NCBI RefSeq assembly: GCF_001182785.1
Contig: NZ_CP012099.1
Location: 866,501 to 930,500 of the forward strand
DNA from: Bacillus thuringiensis
GTDB taxonomy: Bacteria; Bacillota; Bacilli; Bacillales; Bacillaceae_G
Length of the DNA stretch: 64,000 bases
Reading direction: 5' to 3'
The notes under the pieces are model-generated. The model ran no database searches, was not told where the DNA came from, and saw only the letters and a program-made list of their open reading frames with translations. Within the stretch, counting starts at the first letter, position 1; every line of letters starts with the position of its first letter. Positions 52,162 through 60,317 of this stretch are shown one piece after another. A program made the position numbers and the translations under genes.

Positions 52162-53751
52162 ATGAAAAAATCACGCAAAGTGTCATTACAAACGAAAATA
52201 GTAAGCTTAATTATCGCGTTAATTTTATTTGTCGTTCTCCTATTAACGGGAATATTTGTTTACATTCAGTCCGTTGATACGAAGCGCCAAGTAGAACAGT
52301 TAGCACTGCAAACGGCTAAATCTCTTTCTTTTATGCCAGCGATAAAAGAGGCTTTTCAATATAACGAGCATAAAAGTACCATTCAATCCATTGCGGAACA
52401 AGTTCGTGAGCAAGCTGGTGCAGATTACGTCATTGTAGAAGATCGCTATGGGGTTATGTATTCACATTCTAATTCGGAGTTGATTGGTACAAAGAGTAAC
52501 AACCCGTATAACTATGAGGCACTTACTTTTGGTGGTTATTATACACTCGAAGGAAATGGTACAAGTGGTCCAGCTTTAATGGCGAAGGCACCTATTATTG
52601 TTCATAACGGAGACTACGATCAAGTAGTAGGCGTTGTGACAGTAGAGTTTTTAATAAAAGGTATCGAATCTAACATATTGAGCAGAACGAAAGAAATTAT
52701 GCTCTTTTCATTAGCAGTATTATTAGTCGGCATTGTTGGTGGCATTCTTTTAGCGCGTAGCATCAGGAAAGATACACTCGGTTTAGAGCCGAATGAAATC
52801 GCAGCGTTATACCGGGAACGAAGTGCGATACTACTATCTATAAAAGAAGGAATTATAGCTATTGATCAAAACGGTTTTATTACGATGATGAACACGTCGG
52901 CAGAAGAAATGCTTCATGTAAATGATGATTATATACAGCAGCACATTTCAAAGGTTTTACCGGAATTTAATATGGAAAGAGTGCTAGAAAACGATCAAGA
53001 AATCGCGTTTCAAGATAAAGTGTTTATTTTAAACATGACACCGATACTCGAAAATAATAGTACGGTAGGCGTTGTATGTAGTTTTAGAGATAAAACAGAA
53101 CTGCAAAACTTAGTGAATACGATATCTGAGGTAAGAAAGTATTCAGAGGACTTACGTGCTCAAACGCATGAATTTACAAATAAGCTTTTCGTTTTATCAG
53201 GAGTACTTCAGTTAGGGCACTACAGAGAAGCAATTGAATTTATCCAGCAAGAATCTAATATTCATCAAAGCCAAAATCATATTTTATTCCATCAAATTCA
53301 CGATGCGAAAGTACAAGCTATTTTATTAGGAAAACTTGCAACAGCGTCTGAAAAGAAAATCGATTTTCATATTGAAGGAGATAGCGCGCTTCATCCGTTA
53401 CCAGACCATATAAAAGTTTCACACCTTATTACGATCCTTGGAAACATAATCGATAATGCATTTGATGCGGTAAATGAACGAGAGGAAAAGAATGTTTCCT
53501 TCTTTGTTACGGATATTGGGCACGATATTGTGTTTGAAGTGATAGATAGCGGGATAGGGATACCGGCAGAAAAAATAACGACCATTTTTCAAAAAGGATT
53601 TTCAACAAAAGGAACTGATCGTGGTTACGGACTAGCAAACGTGAAAGAAATGGTAGATCTACTAGAGGGAACAATTGAAATTCAAAACGAGAAAAATGGG
53701 GGAGCTATTTTTACAATTTACCTTCCGAAAACATTGAAAGAAAGTACATGA
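52162..53751 (+). CDS. CitA/DcuS-type sensor histidine kinase
   Basis: A 529-residue membrane sensor. Transmembrane helix 1 (about 14-36), an extracellular PAS-like/sCache domain (about 40-170) and helix 2 (about 177-199) come first. A cytoplasmic PAS domain (about 215-315) follows. The phosphoacceptor His336 lies in RAQTHEFTNKLFVLSGVLQ, the SpoOB-like box of this kinase class. The ATPase domain has NIIDNAFDAV, DSGIGIPAEK and GYGLANVKEMV. ATG start after AAAGGATATG. Members sense citrate, malate, fumarate and similar acids directly. The response regulator gene follows 19 bases later. Confidence 0.92.
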   Translation: MKKSRKVSLQTKIVSLIIALILFVVLLLTGIFVYIQSVDTKRQVEQLALQTAKSLSFMPAIKEAFQYNEHKSTIQSIAEQVREQAGADYVIVEDRYGVMYSHSNSELIGTKSNNPYNYEALTFGGYYTLEGNGTSGPALMAKAPIIVHNGDYDQVVGVVTVEFLIKGIESNILSRTKEIMLFSLAVLLVGIVGGILLARSIRKDTLGLEPNEIAALYRERSAILLSIKEGIIAIDQNGFITMMNTSAEEMLHVNDDYIQQHISKVLPEFNMERVLENDQEIAFQDKVFILNMTPILENNSTVGVVCSFRDKTELQNLVNTISEVRKYSEDLRAQTHEFTNKLFVLSGVLQLGHYREAIEFIQQESNIHQSQNHILFHQIHDAKVQAILLGKLATASEKKIDFHIEGDSALHPLPDHIKVSHLITILGNIIDNAFDAVNEREEKNVSFFVTDIGHDIVFEVIDSGIGIPAEKITTIFQKGFSTKGTDRGYGLANVKEMVDLLEGTIEIQNEKNGGAIFTIYLPKTLKEST

Positions 53752-53770
53752 CAAACAGGGGGATGGACAT

Positions 53771-54448
53771 ATGTTGAAGGTTGCAATTGCAGAAGATGAT
53801 TTCCGCGTCGCGCAAATTCAGGAAGAGTTTTTATTAAAAATAAAGGATGTAAAAGTAATCGGAAAAGCATTGAACGCGAAAGAAACGATGGAACTACTAC
53901 AAAAGGAAGAAATCGATTTACTTCTATTAGATAATTACTTACCAGATGGAATTGGAACTGACTTATTACCACAAATTCATGCTGACTTTCCAAATGTTGA
54001 CGTCATTATGGTAACAGCGGCGAATGAAAACTATATGCTAGAAAAAGCAATTCGCAACGGCGTAAGCAACTACCTTATAAAACCGGTCACGTTAGAAAAA
54101 TTTGTCCGTACAATTGAAGACTATAAAAGAAAGAAGCAACTATTACATAGTAACAATGAAGTAAATCAAGCACTCATCGATAATTTCTTCGGGACTTCGC
54201 AAACACAAGACATAAAAAACTTACCGACAGGTGTTGATCCGTTAACACTGCAAAAAGTGAAAGGCATTATAAAAGGATTCGAAGAGGGCATTACAATAGA
54301 AGAAATGGGAGAACAAATGGGGGCCTCCAGAACAACCGCAAGAAGATATTTAGAATACTTAGTAGCGACAAACGAATGCACAGTAGAGTACACATACGGC
54401 ATTATCGGACGACCAGAACGAAAATATCGAATAGGAAGAGGACTATGA
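53771..54448 (+). CDS. CitB/DctR-type response regulator
   Basis: A 225-residue regulator. The receiver domain shows the acidic pair EDD at 8-10, the phosphorylated Asp54 in LLLLDNYLPDG, Thr/Ala in VTAANE and Lys in NYLIKPVTLEKF. The C-terminal HTH (about 155-225) carries ITIEEMGEQMGASRTTARRYLEYL, typical of CitT/CitB-type regulators. It is encoded between its kinase and a TctC-type binding protein whose ATG overlaps its stop (ATGA), so the three are translated together. Probable targets are the divergent MFS gene and its own operon. Confidence 0.92.
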   Translation: MLKVAIAEDDFRVAQIQEEFLLKIKDVKVIGKALNAKETMELLQKEEIDLLLLDNYLPDGIGTDLLPQIHADFPNVDVIMVTAANENYMLEKAIRNGVSNYLIKPVTLEKFVRTIEDYKRKKQLLHSNNEVNQALIDNFFGTSQTQDIKNLPTGVDPLTLQKVKGIIKGFEEGITIEEMGEQMGASRTTARRYLEYLVATNECTVEYTYGIIGRPERKYRIGRGL

Positions 54449-55413
54449 AAAAACGATTATTACTATGTATATGGATCATGACAGGAGTAATAGCTGGTTG
54501 TTCCTTGGAAAAATCTCAAACGAATACAGTGAACATAGAAGAAGTAGAAATCGTTGCGCCAAACGTTCCAGGAGCAGGCTGGGACTTAACAGCACGAGCA
54601 ATGCAAAAAACACTAACGGAAGAAAAAATCTTCACAAAACCAATCACTGTCACAAACAAAGTAGGTGGCAGCGGTGATGTCGGATGGAAATATACGAAAC
54701 AAAAAGGTGGTCACGTACTGGCGATTAACTCAAGCTTACTCATAACGAACAACCTACTAGGCCACAGTAAACTAACATATAAAGACTTCACCCCGCTCGC
54801 GACACTAGCATCGGACTGGGAAGTCGTTGTCGTATCAAAAGACTCAAACATAGAAAACGCAAACGAACTAATGGAACAACTAAAACAAAATAAGAAAAAC
54901 TTCAAAATCGGCGTTGCCCCCGGCCTAGGAAACGACGATCACCTATCCTTCGTACAAGTAAGTAAAGCATTCGGCATAAACCCAGCCGAACTACAATTCT
55001 TCGTCTACGAAAACAAAGAAAAAATCATAAATGCCCTAACGAACAAACAAATAAACGCCGCAACCATGACCCTATCCGAAGCCGAAAAACAATACAAATC
55101 CGGCAAAATAAAAATACTAGCCGTATCCGCACCAAAGCGCCTAGACCGACTACCAGAAATCCCAACATGGAAAGAACAAGGGATCGACGTTGTATTCCAG
55201 CACTGGAAAGGAATTATGGGACCAAAAGATATGATGGAGGAAGAGGTTGCTTATTGGGATGGTGTGATTAAGAGGATGGTTGAGAGTGATAGTTGGAAGG
55301 GGATTTTGAGGGAGCGGGGTTGGGAGAGTTTTTATAAGGGGAGTGGAGAGACGAGGGTGTTTTTGGAGGAGAGTGATTTTAGGTACGAGGAAATGGTGAA
55401 AAAAGAGGCTTAA
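54445..55413 (+). CDS. TctC/Bug-family extracytoplasmic solute-binding lipoprotein
   Basis: A 322-residue lipoprotein with lipobox VIAGC (Cys near residue 19). The Bug/TctC core is clear: EIVAPNVPGAGWDLTARAMQ, NKVGGSGDVGWKYTKQ and the LPEIPTWKEQGIDVVFQHWKGIMGP motif. Such proteins bind carboxylates for tripartite TctABC transporters, but no tctA or tctB is present here. Translational coupling to the two-component genes suggests a sensing accessory, as proposed for BctC of Bordetella. The coding strand is A+C-rich until about 55195 and then abruptly G+T-rich for the last 220 bases. Confidence 0.88.
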   Translation: MKKRLLLCIWIMTGVIAGCSLEKSQTNTVNIEEVEIVAPNVPGAGWDLTARAMQKTLTEEKIFTKPITVTNKVGGSGDVGWKYTKQKGGHVLAINSSLLITNNLLGHSKLTYKDFTPLATLASDWEVVVVSKDSNIENANELMEQLKQNKKNFKIGVAPGLGNDDHLSFVQVSKAFGINPAELQFFVYENKEKIINALTNKQINAATMTLSEAEKQYKSGKIKILAVSAPKRLDRLPEIPTWKEQGIDVVFQHWKGIMGPKDMMEEEVAYWDGVIKRMVESDSWKGILRERGWESFYKGSGETRVFLEESDFRYEEMVKKEA

Positions 55414-55638
55414 AAGGGAAGTGTTCAATCAGGCTTTATTTTTGTAGTTACTTCTATATAATATAAAAGAGATGAGAGTGTTAGGCTAATTACAGTAAAA
55501 GGGCTAGATAGGGACAGATAAAATCTAGCTTACTGATTAAAAATATATTAGTCGTTAAAAGATATAAAAGGCATTTTTCAGTCTATAAAGTGTGGAAACA
55601 TAAAGTATAGAGTTTCTGTGAGATTTAAGGAGGAAATA

Positions 55639-56040
55639 ATGAAGAGAAATATTTATGTTGTTGGAGCGGTAATTGTCCAAGATGAGAAAATTTTATGTGC
55701 ACAAAGAGGGCCATCTAAATCGCTACCTCTTATGTGGGAATTTCCAGGTGGGAAAATAGAAGAGGGGGAAACACCTCAAGAGGCGTTAAAGCGTGAAATT
55801 GATGAAGAAATGCATTGTAGCGTGCAGATTGGTGAGCAAATTGATTATACAGCCTATGAGTATGATTTTGGTATTGTTCATTTGAAAACTTTTTATTGTA
55901 AGCTTGTTGAAGGAAGTCCGGTTCTAACTGAGCACGTAGCAATTAAATGGTTATATCCGAATGAACTAGCAGCTTTAGAGTGGGCACCTGCGGATATCCC
56001 GACTATTGAGAAATTATCAAAAGAATCGATTGTAAAGTAA
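55639..56040 (+). CDS. NUDIX hydrolase, MutT-like (deoxy)nucleoside triphosphate pyrophosphohydrolase
   Basis: A 133-residue NUDIX protein. The Nudix box at about 38-60 reads G-K-I-E-E-G-E..REIDEE, with the metal-binding REx2EE intact; the Gly near the end of the canonical box is His. Trp residues and the CAQRGPSKSLPLMWEFPGG stretch are like MutT-type enzymes that cleave 8-oxo-dGTP or methylated dCTP. I start at the ATG at 55639 after AAGGAGG. The next gene is a large nuclease-helicase, and this pairing is seen often enough in bacteria to suggest a joint role. A terminator lies between them. Confidence 0.88.
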   Translation: MKRNIYVVGAVIVQDEKILCAQRGPSKSLPLMWEFPGGKIEEGETPQEALKREIDEEMHCSVQIGEQIDYTAYEYDFGIVHLKTFYCKLVEGSPVLTEHVAIKWLYPNELAALEWAPADIPTIEKLSKESIVK

Positions 56041-56044
56041 TTTG

Positions 56045-56079
56045 AAAAAAACTATTCGTTTTATACGGATAGTTTTTTA
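56045..56079 (+). terminator. Terminator after the NUDIX gene
   Basis: AAAAAACTATTCG pairs with CGGATAGTTTTTT (one wobble) with a 7-base loop and T tail. Confidence 0.8.
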
Positions 56080-56154
56080 TATTTGTAATAAATTTGCACT
56101 TTAAATCAGTGAGTAATACAATTAATATAAAAAATTGTCATAAATGGTGATCAT

Positions 56155-59055
56155 ATGGAGAATTTTATTCAAAAATTAGAGGGGGCTTTATATAAAGGGT
56201 TTATTGATCAAAAACATAATCATCCTGGAATATATAAGCCGAAATTATTAGTAAACAATACGAAAAAAAATGAAAATGTTTTAAGCTCATTATTGGAGGA
56301 GCTAGAAAATAGTACATCTTTTATTTTCTCAGTAGCTTTTATTACAGAAAGTGGGCTAGCGACTTTAAAATCACATTTCCTTGATCTTAAACAAAAAGGG
56401 GTTAAAGGACGTATATTAACATCTACATTCTTAAACTTTAATACACCAAAAGTGTTTAGAGAGTTAATGAAACTTGAAAATGTAGAAGTAAGATTAACAA
56501 ATTTATCTGGTTTTCATTCAAAGGGATACATATTTGATAACAAAACACATTGTTCATTAATTGTTGGTAGTTCAAACCTGACTGCACATGCTTTGAAGGT
56601 AAACTATGAATGGAACGTCAAGTTAACATCGCATGAAGATGGAGAGATAGTACAGCATTTTAAAAATCAATTTGAAGAAGTTTGGGAGCATTCTCAAGTA
56701 TTAACCGAAGAGTTGATTGCAAATTACGAAACAATATATGAGCAAGCTGCAGAAAATAAGTTACTAGATCGAGTTATAGAATTACCTGGTCAATATCATA
56801 ATTCAATTGAAGAAGCTTTGAAAATTAACCCAAATAAAATGCAACAAGCTGCGTTACAAGAAATACAAGCTATTCGAGACGCTGGAAAAGAAAAAGGCTT
56901 AGTTATCTCTGCAACAGGAACGGGGAAGACATATCTTTCAGCATTTGATGTCAGAAATTTTGCACCTAAACGGATGCTATTTATTGTTCACCGAGAGCAA
57001 ATATTAAATAAAGCGAAATCAGATTTTCAAAAAGTTCTTGGTGGAATAGATGAGGACTTTGGAATTTTATCAGGGTCAAATAAACAAATAAATGCTAAAT
57101 ATTTATTTGCGACGATCCAAACTATTTCAAAAGAGGACACTTTACACCAATTTGATCCTGAGCTATTCGATTATATTTTAATAGATGAAGTTCATAAAGC
57201 TGGTGCTAGTTCTTATCATAGGGTTATTGATTATTTTAAACCGAATTTTTTAATGGGAATGACTGCTACACCTGAACGTACAGACAACTTTAATATTTAT
57301 GAGCTATTTGATTACAATATTGCTTATGAAATTCGTTTGCAAGAAGCACTTGAAGAAGATATGCTTTGTCCTTTTCATTATTTTGGAGTTACTGATTTTG
57401 AATATAATGGTGAAAAGATAGATGACACTACAGTTTTATCTAAACTTGTTACAGAAAAACGAGTGGATCATATAGTTGAAAAAATAAAATATTACGGTTT
57501 TTCCGGTGAAAAAGTAACAGGACTAATGTTTTGCAGCCGAAAAGATGAGGCAGAACAATTATCACATGCTTTAAATGAAAAAGGTTTTCGCACATTTGCA
57601 TTAACCGGCGATCATTCCCAAGAGGAAAGAGAACTGCGGGTGAATCAATTAGAAAATGGCATACTGGATTATATTTTAACAGTAGATATTTTTAATGAAG
57701 GTATTGATATTCCGAGTGTGAACCAAGTTGTTATGTTGAGACAAACTCAATCAAGCATTATCTTTATACAGCAGTTAGGGCGTGGACTTCGAAAACACGA
57801 TTCGAAAGATTTTGTTACGATTATTGATTTTATTGGAAACTATAAAAATAACTATTTAATTCCGATTGCCCTTTCAGGAGATAGATCACAAAATAAAGAT
57901 AATATACGTAGATATACAAATGACACGAGTTATATTAAAGGTATTTCAACAGTTAACTTTGAAGAGATAGCGAAAAAGCAGATCTTTAAAGCGATTAACA
58001 ATAGTAATTTAACAGCAATGAAAGTATTGAAGGAAGCTTTTGCTGAGTTGAAAAATAGAATAGGAAGAACTCCATATCTATATGACTTTATAGTAAACCA
58101 TTCTATTGATCCAGTTGTACTTGCAGAAGGATATTCGAACTATTATCAGTTCTTATTGAAAATGAAAGAAGATGTCCCTGCATTAACAGAGTACGAAAAT
58201 AAAGTTTTAACGATGTTTTCATTGGAAGTATTGAATGGAAAACGTAAAAACGAAATCGTTTTGTTAGACTTATTATTAAAGCAAGAAAAAGTTGATAAGG
58301 ATGAGTATATAAAACAACTTGAAGAATCTAATTGCTTAACAGATGATGAAACGATTACTTCAGTACAACGAATTTTTGAATTAGAGTTTTTCTCACAAAA
58401 CAGTCAAAAGAAATATGGAGAAAAGCCAATTCTCTCTTTACAGGACGATAAGATGTATATGTTTAATGATTCTATCAGAAAAAGCTTAGAACAAAATCAA
58501 TACTTTAAGCGTATGGTTATGGACATTATTAAAAGTGCAAGGAAAAAGAGCAAAAACTATGAGTGTGATAGTAACCTTACTGTATATAAAAAATACTCAA
58601 GAAAAGATGTGTGTAAACTTTTAAATTGGCATAATGACGAGAGCTCAACTATGTATGGTTATAAGACAAAGTACTATACTTGTCCAATATTTATCACATA
58701 CCATAAAAATGATGAGGTAGAATCCAGTGTGGACTACGGTGATGAATTCCTTAATCAAGATGTTCTTAAATGGTATACAAGAAGTAATAGAACATTAAAA
58801 TCAAAGGAAGTTCAAACAATTATTGATGCTAAAGAAAATAATATTGACGTCCATATTTTTGTGAAAAAAGATGATGACGAGGGAAGCGACTTTTACTATT
58901 TAGGAAAAGCGACACCTGATAAAGCAAGTGTAGAACAAACTGAAATGAAAGATAAAAATGGAAAAGAACTACCTGTTGTTACGATGAATATGATTATGGA
59001 GAAATCAATTGATAATAAGATCTATGATTATATAAAGGACGGTAATGTTTTGTAG
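56155..59055 (+). CDS. PLD-nuclease / SF2 helicase / DUF3427-type protein
   Basis: A 966-residue multidomain protein. Residues of about 30-185 are a phospholipase-D-like nuclease with His121, Lys123 and Asp128 in GFHSKGYIFDN and GSSN at 138-141. Residues of about 220-590 are a superfamily-2 helicase: Walker A SATGTGKT (252-259), DEVH (344-347), MTATPERTD, then motif V DIFNEGIDIPSVN and motif VI QQLGRGLRKHD. The C-terminal part (about 620-960) corresponds to DUF3427-type proteins and includes a possible DNA-end or modified-base binding module. This makes a restriction-like, ATP-driven nuclease. No methyltransferase is adjacent. Anti-phage defence is plausible but unproven. ATG start after AAATGGTGAT, a weak site. 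Confidence 0.85.
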   Translation: MENFIQKLEGALYKGFIDQKHNHPGIYKPKLLVNNTKKNENVLSSLLEELENSTSFIFSVAFITESGLATLKSHFLDLKQKGVKGRILTSTFLNFNTPKVFRELMKLENVEVRLTNLSGFHSKGYIFDNKTHCSLIVGSSNLTAHALKVNYEWNVKLTSHEDGEIVQHFKNQFEEVWEHSQVLTEELIANYETIYEQAAENKLLDRVIELPGQYHNSIEEALKINPNKMQQAALQEIQAIRDAGKEKGLVISATGTGKTYLSAFDVRNFAPKRMLFIVHREQILNKAKSDFQKVLGGIDEDFGILSGSNKQINAKYLFATIQTISKEDTLHQFDPELFDYILIDEVHKAGASSYHRVIDYFKPNFLMGMTATPERTDNFNIYELFDYNIAYEIRLQEALEEDMLCPFHYFGVTDFEYNGEKIDDTTVLSKLVTEKRVDHIVEKIKYYGFSGEKVTGLMFCSRKDEAEQLSHALNEKGFRTFALTGDHSQEERELRVNQLENGILDYILTVDIFNEGIDIPSVNQVVMLRQTQSSIIFIQQLGRGLRKHDSKDFVTIIDFIGNYKNNYLIPIALSGDRSQNKDNIRRYTNDTSYIKGISTVNFEEIAKKQIFKAINNSNLTAMKVLKEAFAELKNRIGRTPYLYDFIVNHSIDPVVLAEGYSNYYQFLLKMKEDVPALTEYENKVLTMFSLEVLNGKRKNEIVLLDLLLKQEKVDKDEYIKQLEESNCLTDDETITSVQRIFELEFFSQNSQKKYGEKPILSLQDDKMYMFNDSIRKSLEQNQYFKRMVMDIIKSARKKSKNYECDSNLTVYKKYSRKDVCKLLNWHNDESSTMYGYKTKYYTCPIFITYHKNDEVESSVDYGDEFLNQDVLKWYTRSNRTLKSKEVQTIIDAKENNIDVHIFVKKDDDEGSDFYYLGKATPDKASVEQTEMKDKNGKELPVVTMNMIMEKSIDNKIYDYIKDGNVL

Positions 59056-59453
59056 GTATATTAAATTTTTAATATCTTTATGTTTCTAAAATTATTAAGC
59101 GAATATAGATGGGGCTGTATCAAAATGACATCGGAGTATGCTTTTGATATGGTCTTTTTTATTGGAATTTAATATGTTTTTTATTAGATTTGTGGATTCA
59201 TTTAATTGGTTTAAGCAGAATGTGGAGATGGGTCTTTCTAATCGAAGTAACCAATAACTAGCCCCTTACAAGCCCCTACCAAGTAATAAATCACTAAGAA
59301 AAAACATAACAAAAACAAACACACCAACAAACACCGTAGTAGTAGTAGTAGTAGTCAAAAAAATTTTTAAAATAACACGCCAAAAACCCGCTCAGTCTCC
59401 CATATATATTATGAAGGGGCTTTTACTTTTGAACGGAGACGGGAGGAACTTTG
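59056..59453. other. A+C-rich intergenic region upstream of the dnaD/dnaB module
   Basis: Of the 60 bases 59281-59340, 49 are A or C on the plus strand, whereas 59461-59520 has only 17. The gap contains a trinucleotide repeat (59336-59355) and no supported gene. It is a candidate regulatory or origin-like segment for the replication genes downstream. Confidence 0.45.
59336..59355 (+). repeat. (GTA)n microsatellite
   Basis: Six full GTA units plus GT, embedded in an A+C-rich spacer 100 bases before the DnaD-like gene. Such tracts can change length by slippage. Confidence 0.85.
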
Positions 59454-60317
59454 ATGGCGGTGTATCGTAATGTGCAGGTGAATTTTTGGCAGGATGATTT
59501 TGTTTTGGATTTGACGCCGGAGGAGCGGTATTTTTATGTTTACTTATTAACTTGTTCGAAGACGACGCAGTGTGGGATTTTTCCTTTTCCGAAGCGATTA
59601 GCTGAGATGGAGACGGGTTATAATCGGGAGACTGTTGATAAGCTTGTGCAGCGCTTTGTTGATTATGGGAAGATTCTGTATGATGTGGATACGCGAGAGT
59701 TATTCGTTTTAAATTGGCTTCGTTATAATCCTGTGACGAATATGAATGTGGAGAAGTGTGTACTTCGTGAGCTGAAGGGTGTGAAGAATAAGGAGTTTGT
59801 ACATATGTTTCTTCAGAAGTGCGTTGAGGAAGAGATGAATGTTCCGATGCTTTTAGCGCATTTCGGTATGCCGAGTGATTTGGCTGTGGATGATGTTGAT
59901 CCAGTTTGTGAGGAGACAGAGGCGGAAGAAGAGGTTATAGAGGAAGAAACGGGAAGTCGTGTGTTTTCTTTTTATGAGCAACATTTCGGTAGTTTGTCTC
60001 CTCATACTGTGGAGGAACTGAGTGCGTGGATGGAAGATTTGTCAGAGGAGCTTGTGCTGAAGGCTCTTCAAATTGCGTTTGAGAATAATAAGCGGACGGT
60101 TGCTTATGTGAAGGGGATTTTGAGAGGCTGGTACGGGAAAGGATTTACGAAAGTGTGTGAGGTTGAGGCGGATACAGCTAAGTTTAGGAATAAGGAGTCG
60201 TCTGTTAGTACGGGGGAGACGGAGGAGTTTTTGGCGAGGTGTGAGGAGTGGGAGCAGAATGCGCCGTCTGAGGAAGAGTTGCAGCGCTTTTTAGCTGAGC
60301 GCGGGTGGCGTCCATGA
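59454..60317 (+). CDS. DnaD-domain replication protein
   Basis: A 287-residue protein with an N-terminal winged-helix region (VYRNVQVNFWQDDFVLDLTP, then TGYNRETVDKLVQRF) and a C-terminal DnaD/DnaB2 domain (about 168-235; FSFYEQHFGSLSPHTVEELS, ALQIAFENNKRTVAYVKGIL). The acidic linker EETEAEEEVIEEE separates them. DnaD-type proteins help load the replicative helicase. The ATG at 59454 follows GGGAGGAA. Its stop overlaps the start of the DnaB-like helicase (ATGA), so the two are coupled. This arrangement is typical of phage and plasmid replication modules, not of the host dnaD. Confidence 0.85.
   Translation: MAVYRNVQVNFWQDDFVLDLTPEERYFYVYLLTCSKTTQCGIFPFPKRLAEMETGYNRETVDKLVQRFVDYGKILYDVDTRELFVLNWLRYNPVTNMNVEKCVLRELKGVKNKEFVHMFLQKCVEEEMNVPMLLAHFGMPSDLAVDDVDPVCEETEAEEEVIEEETGSRVFSFYEQHFGSLSPHTVEELSAWMEDLSEELVLKALQIAFENNKRTVAYVKGILRGWYGKGFTKVCEVEADTAKFRNKESSVSTGETEEFLARCEEWEQNAPSEEELQRFLAERGWRP

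Noticed and set aside
52134..52277. Leader peptide frame (TTG after AAAGGAG) overlapping the sensor kinase start
   Set aside because: The product resembles nothing and extends into the kinase gene in another frame; the kinase has its own ribosome site. It could still affect initiation, but evidence is thin.
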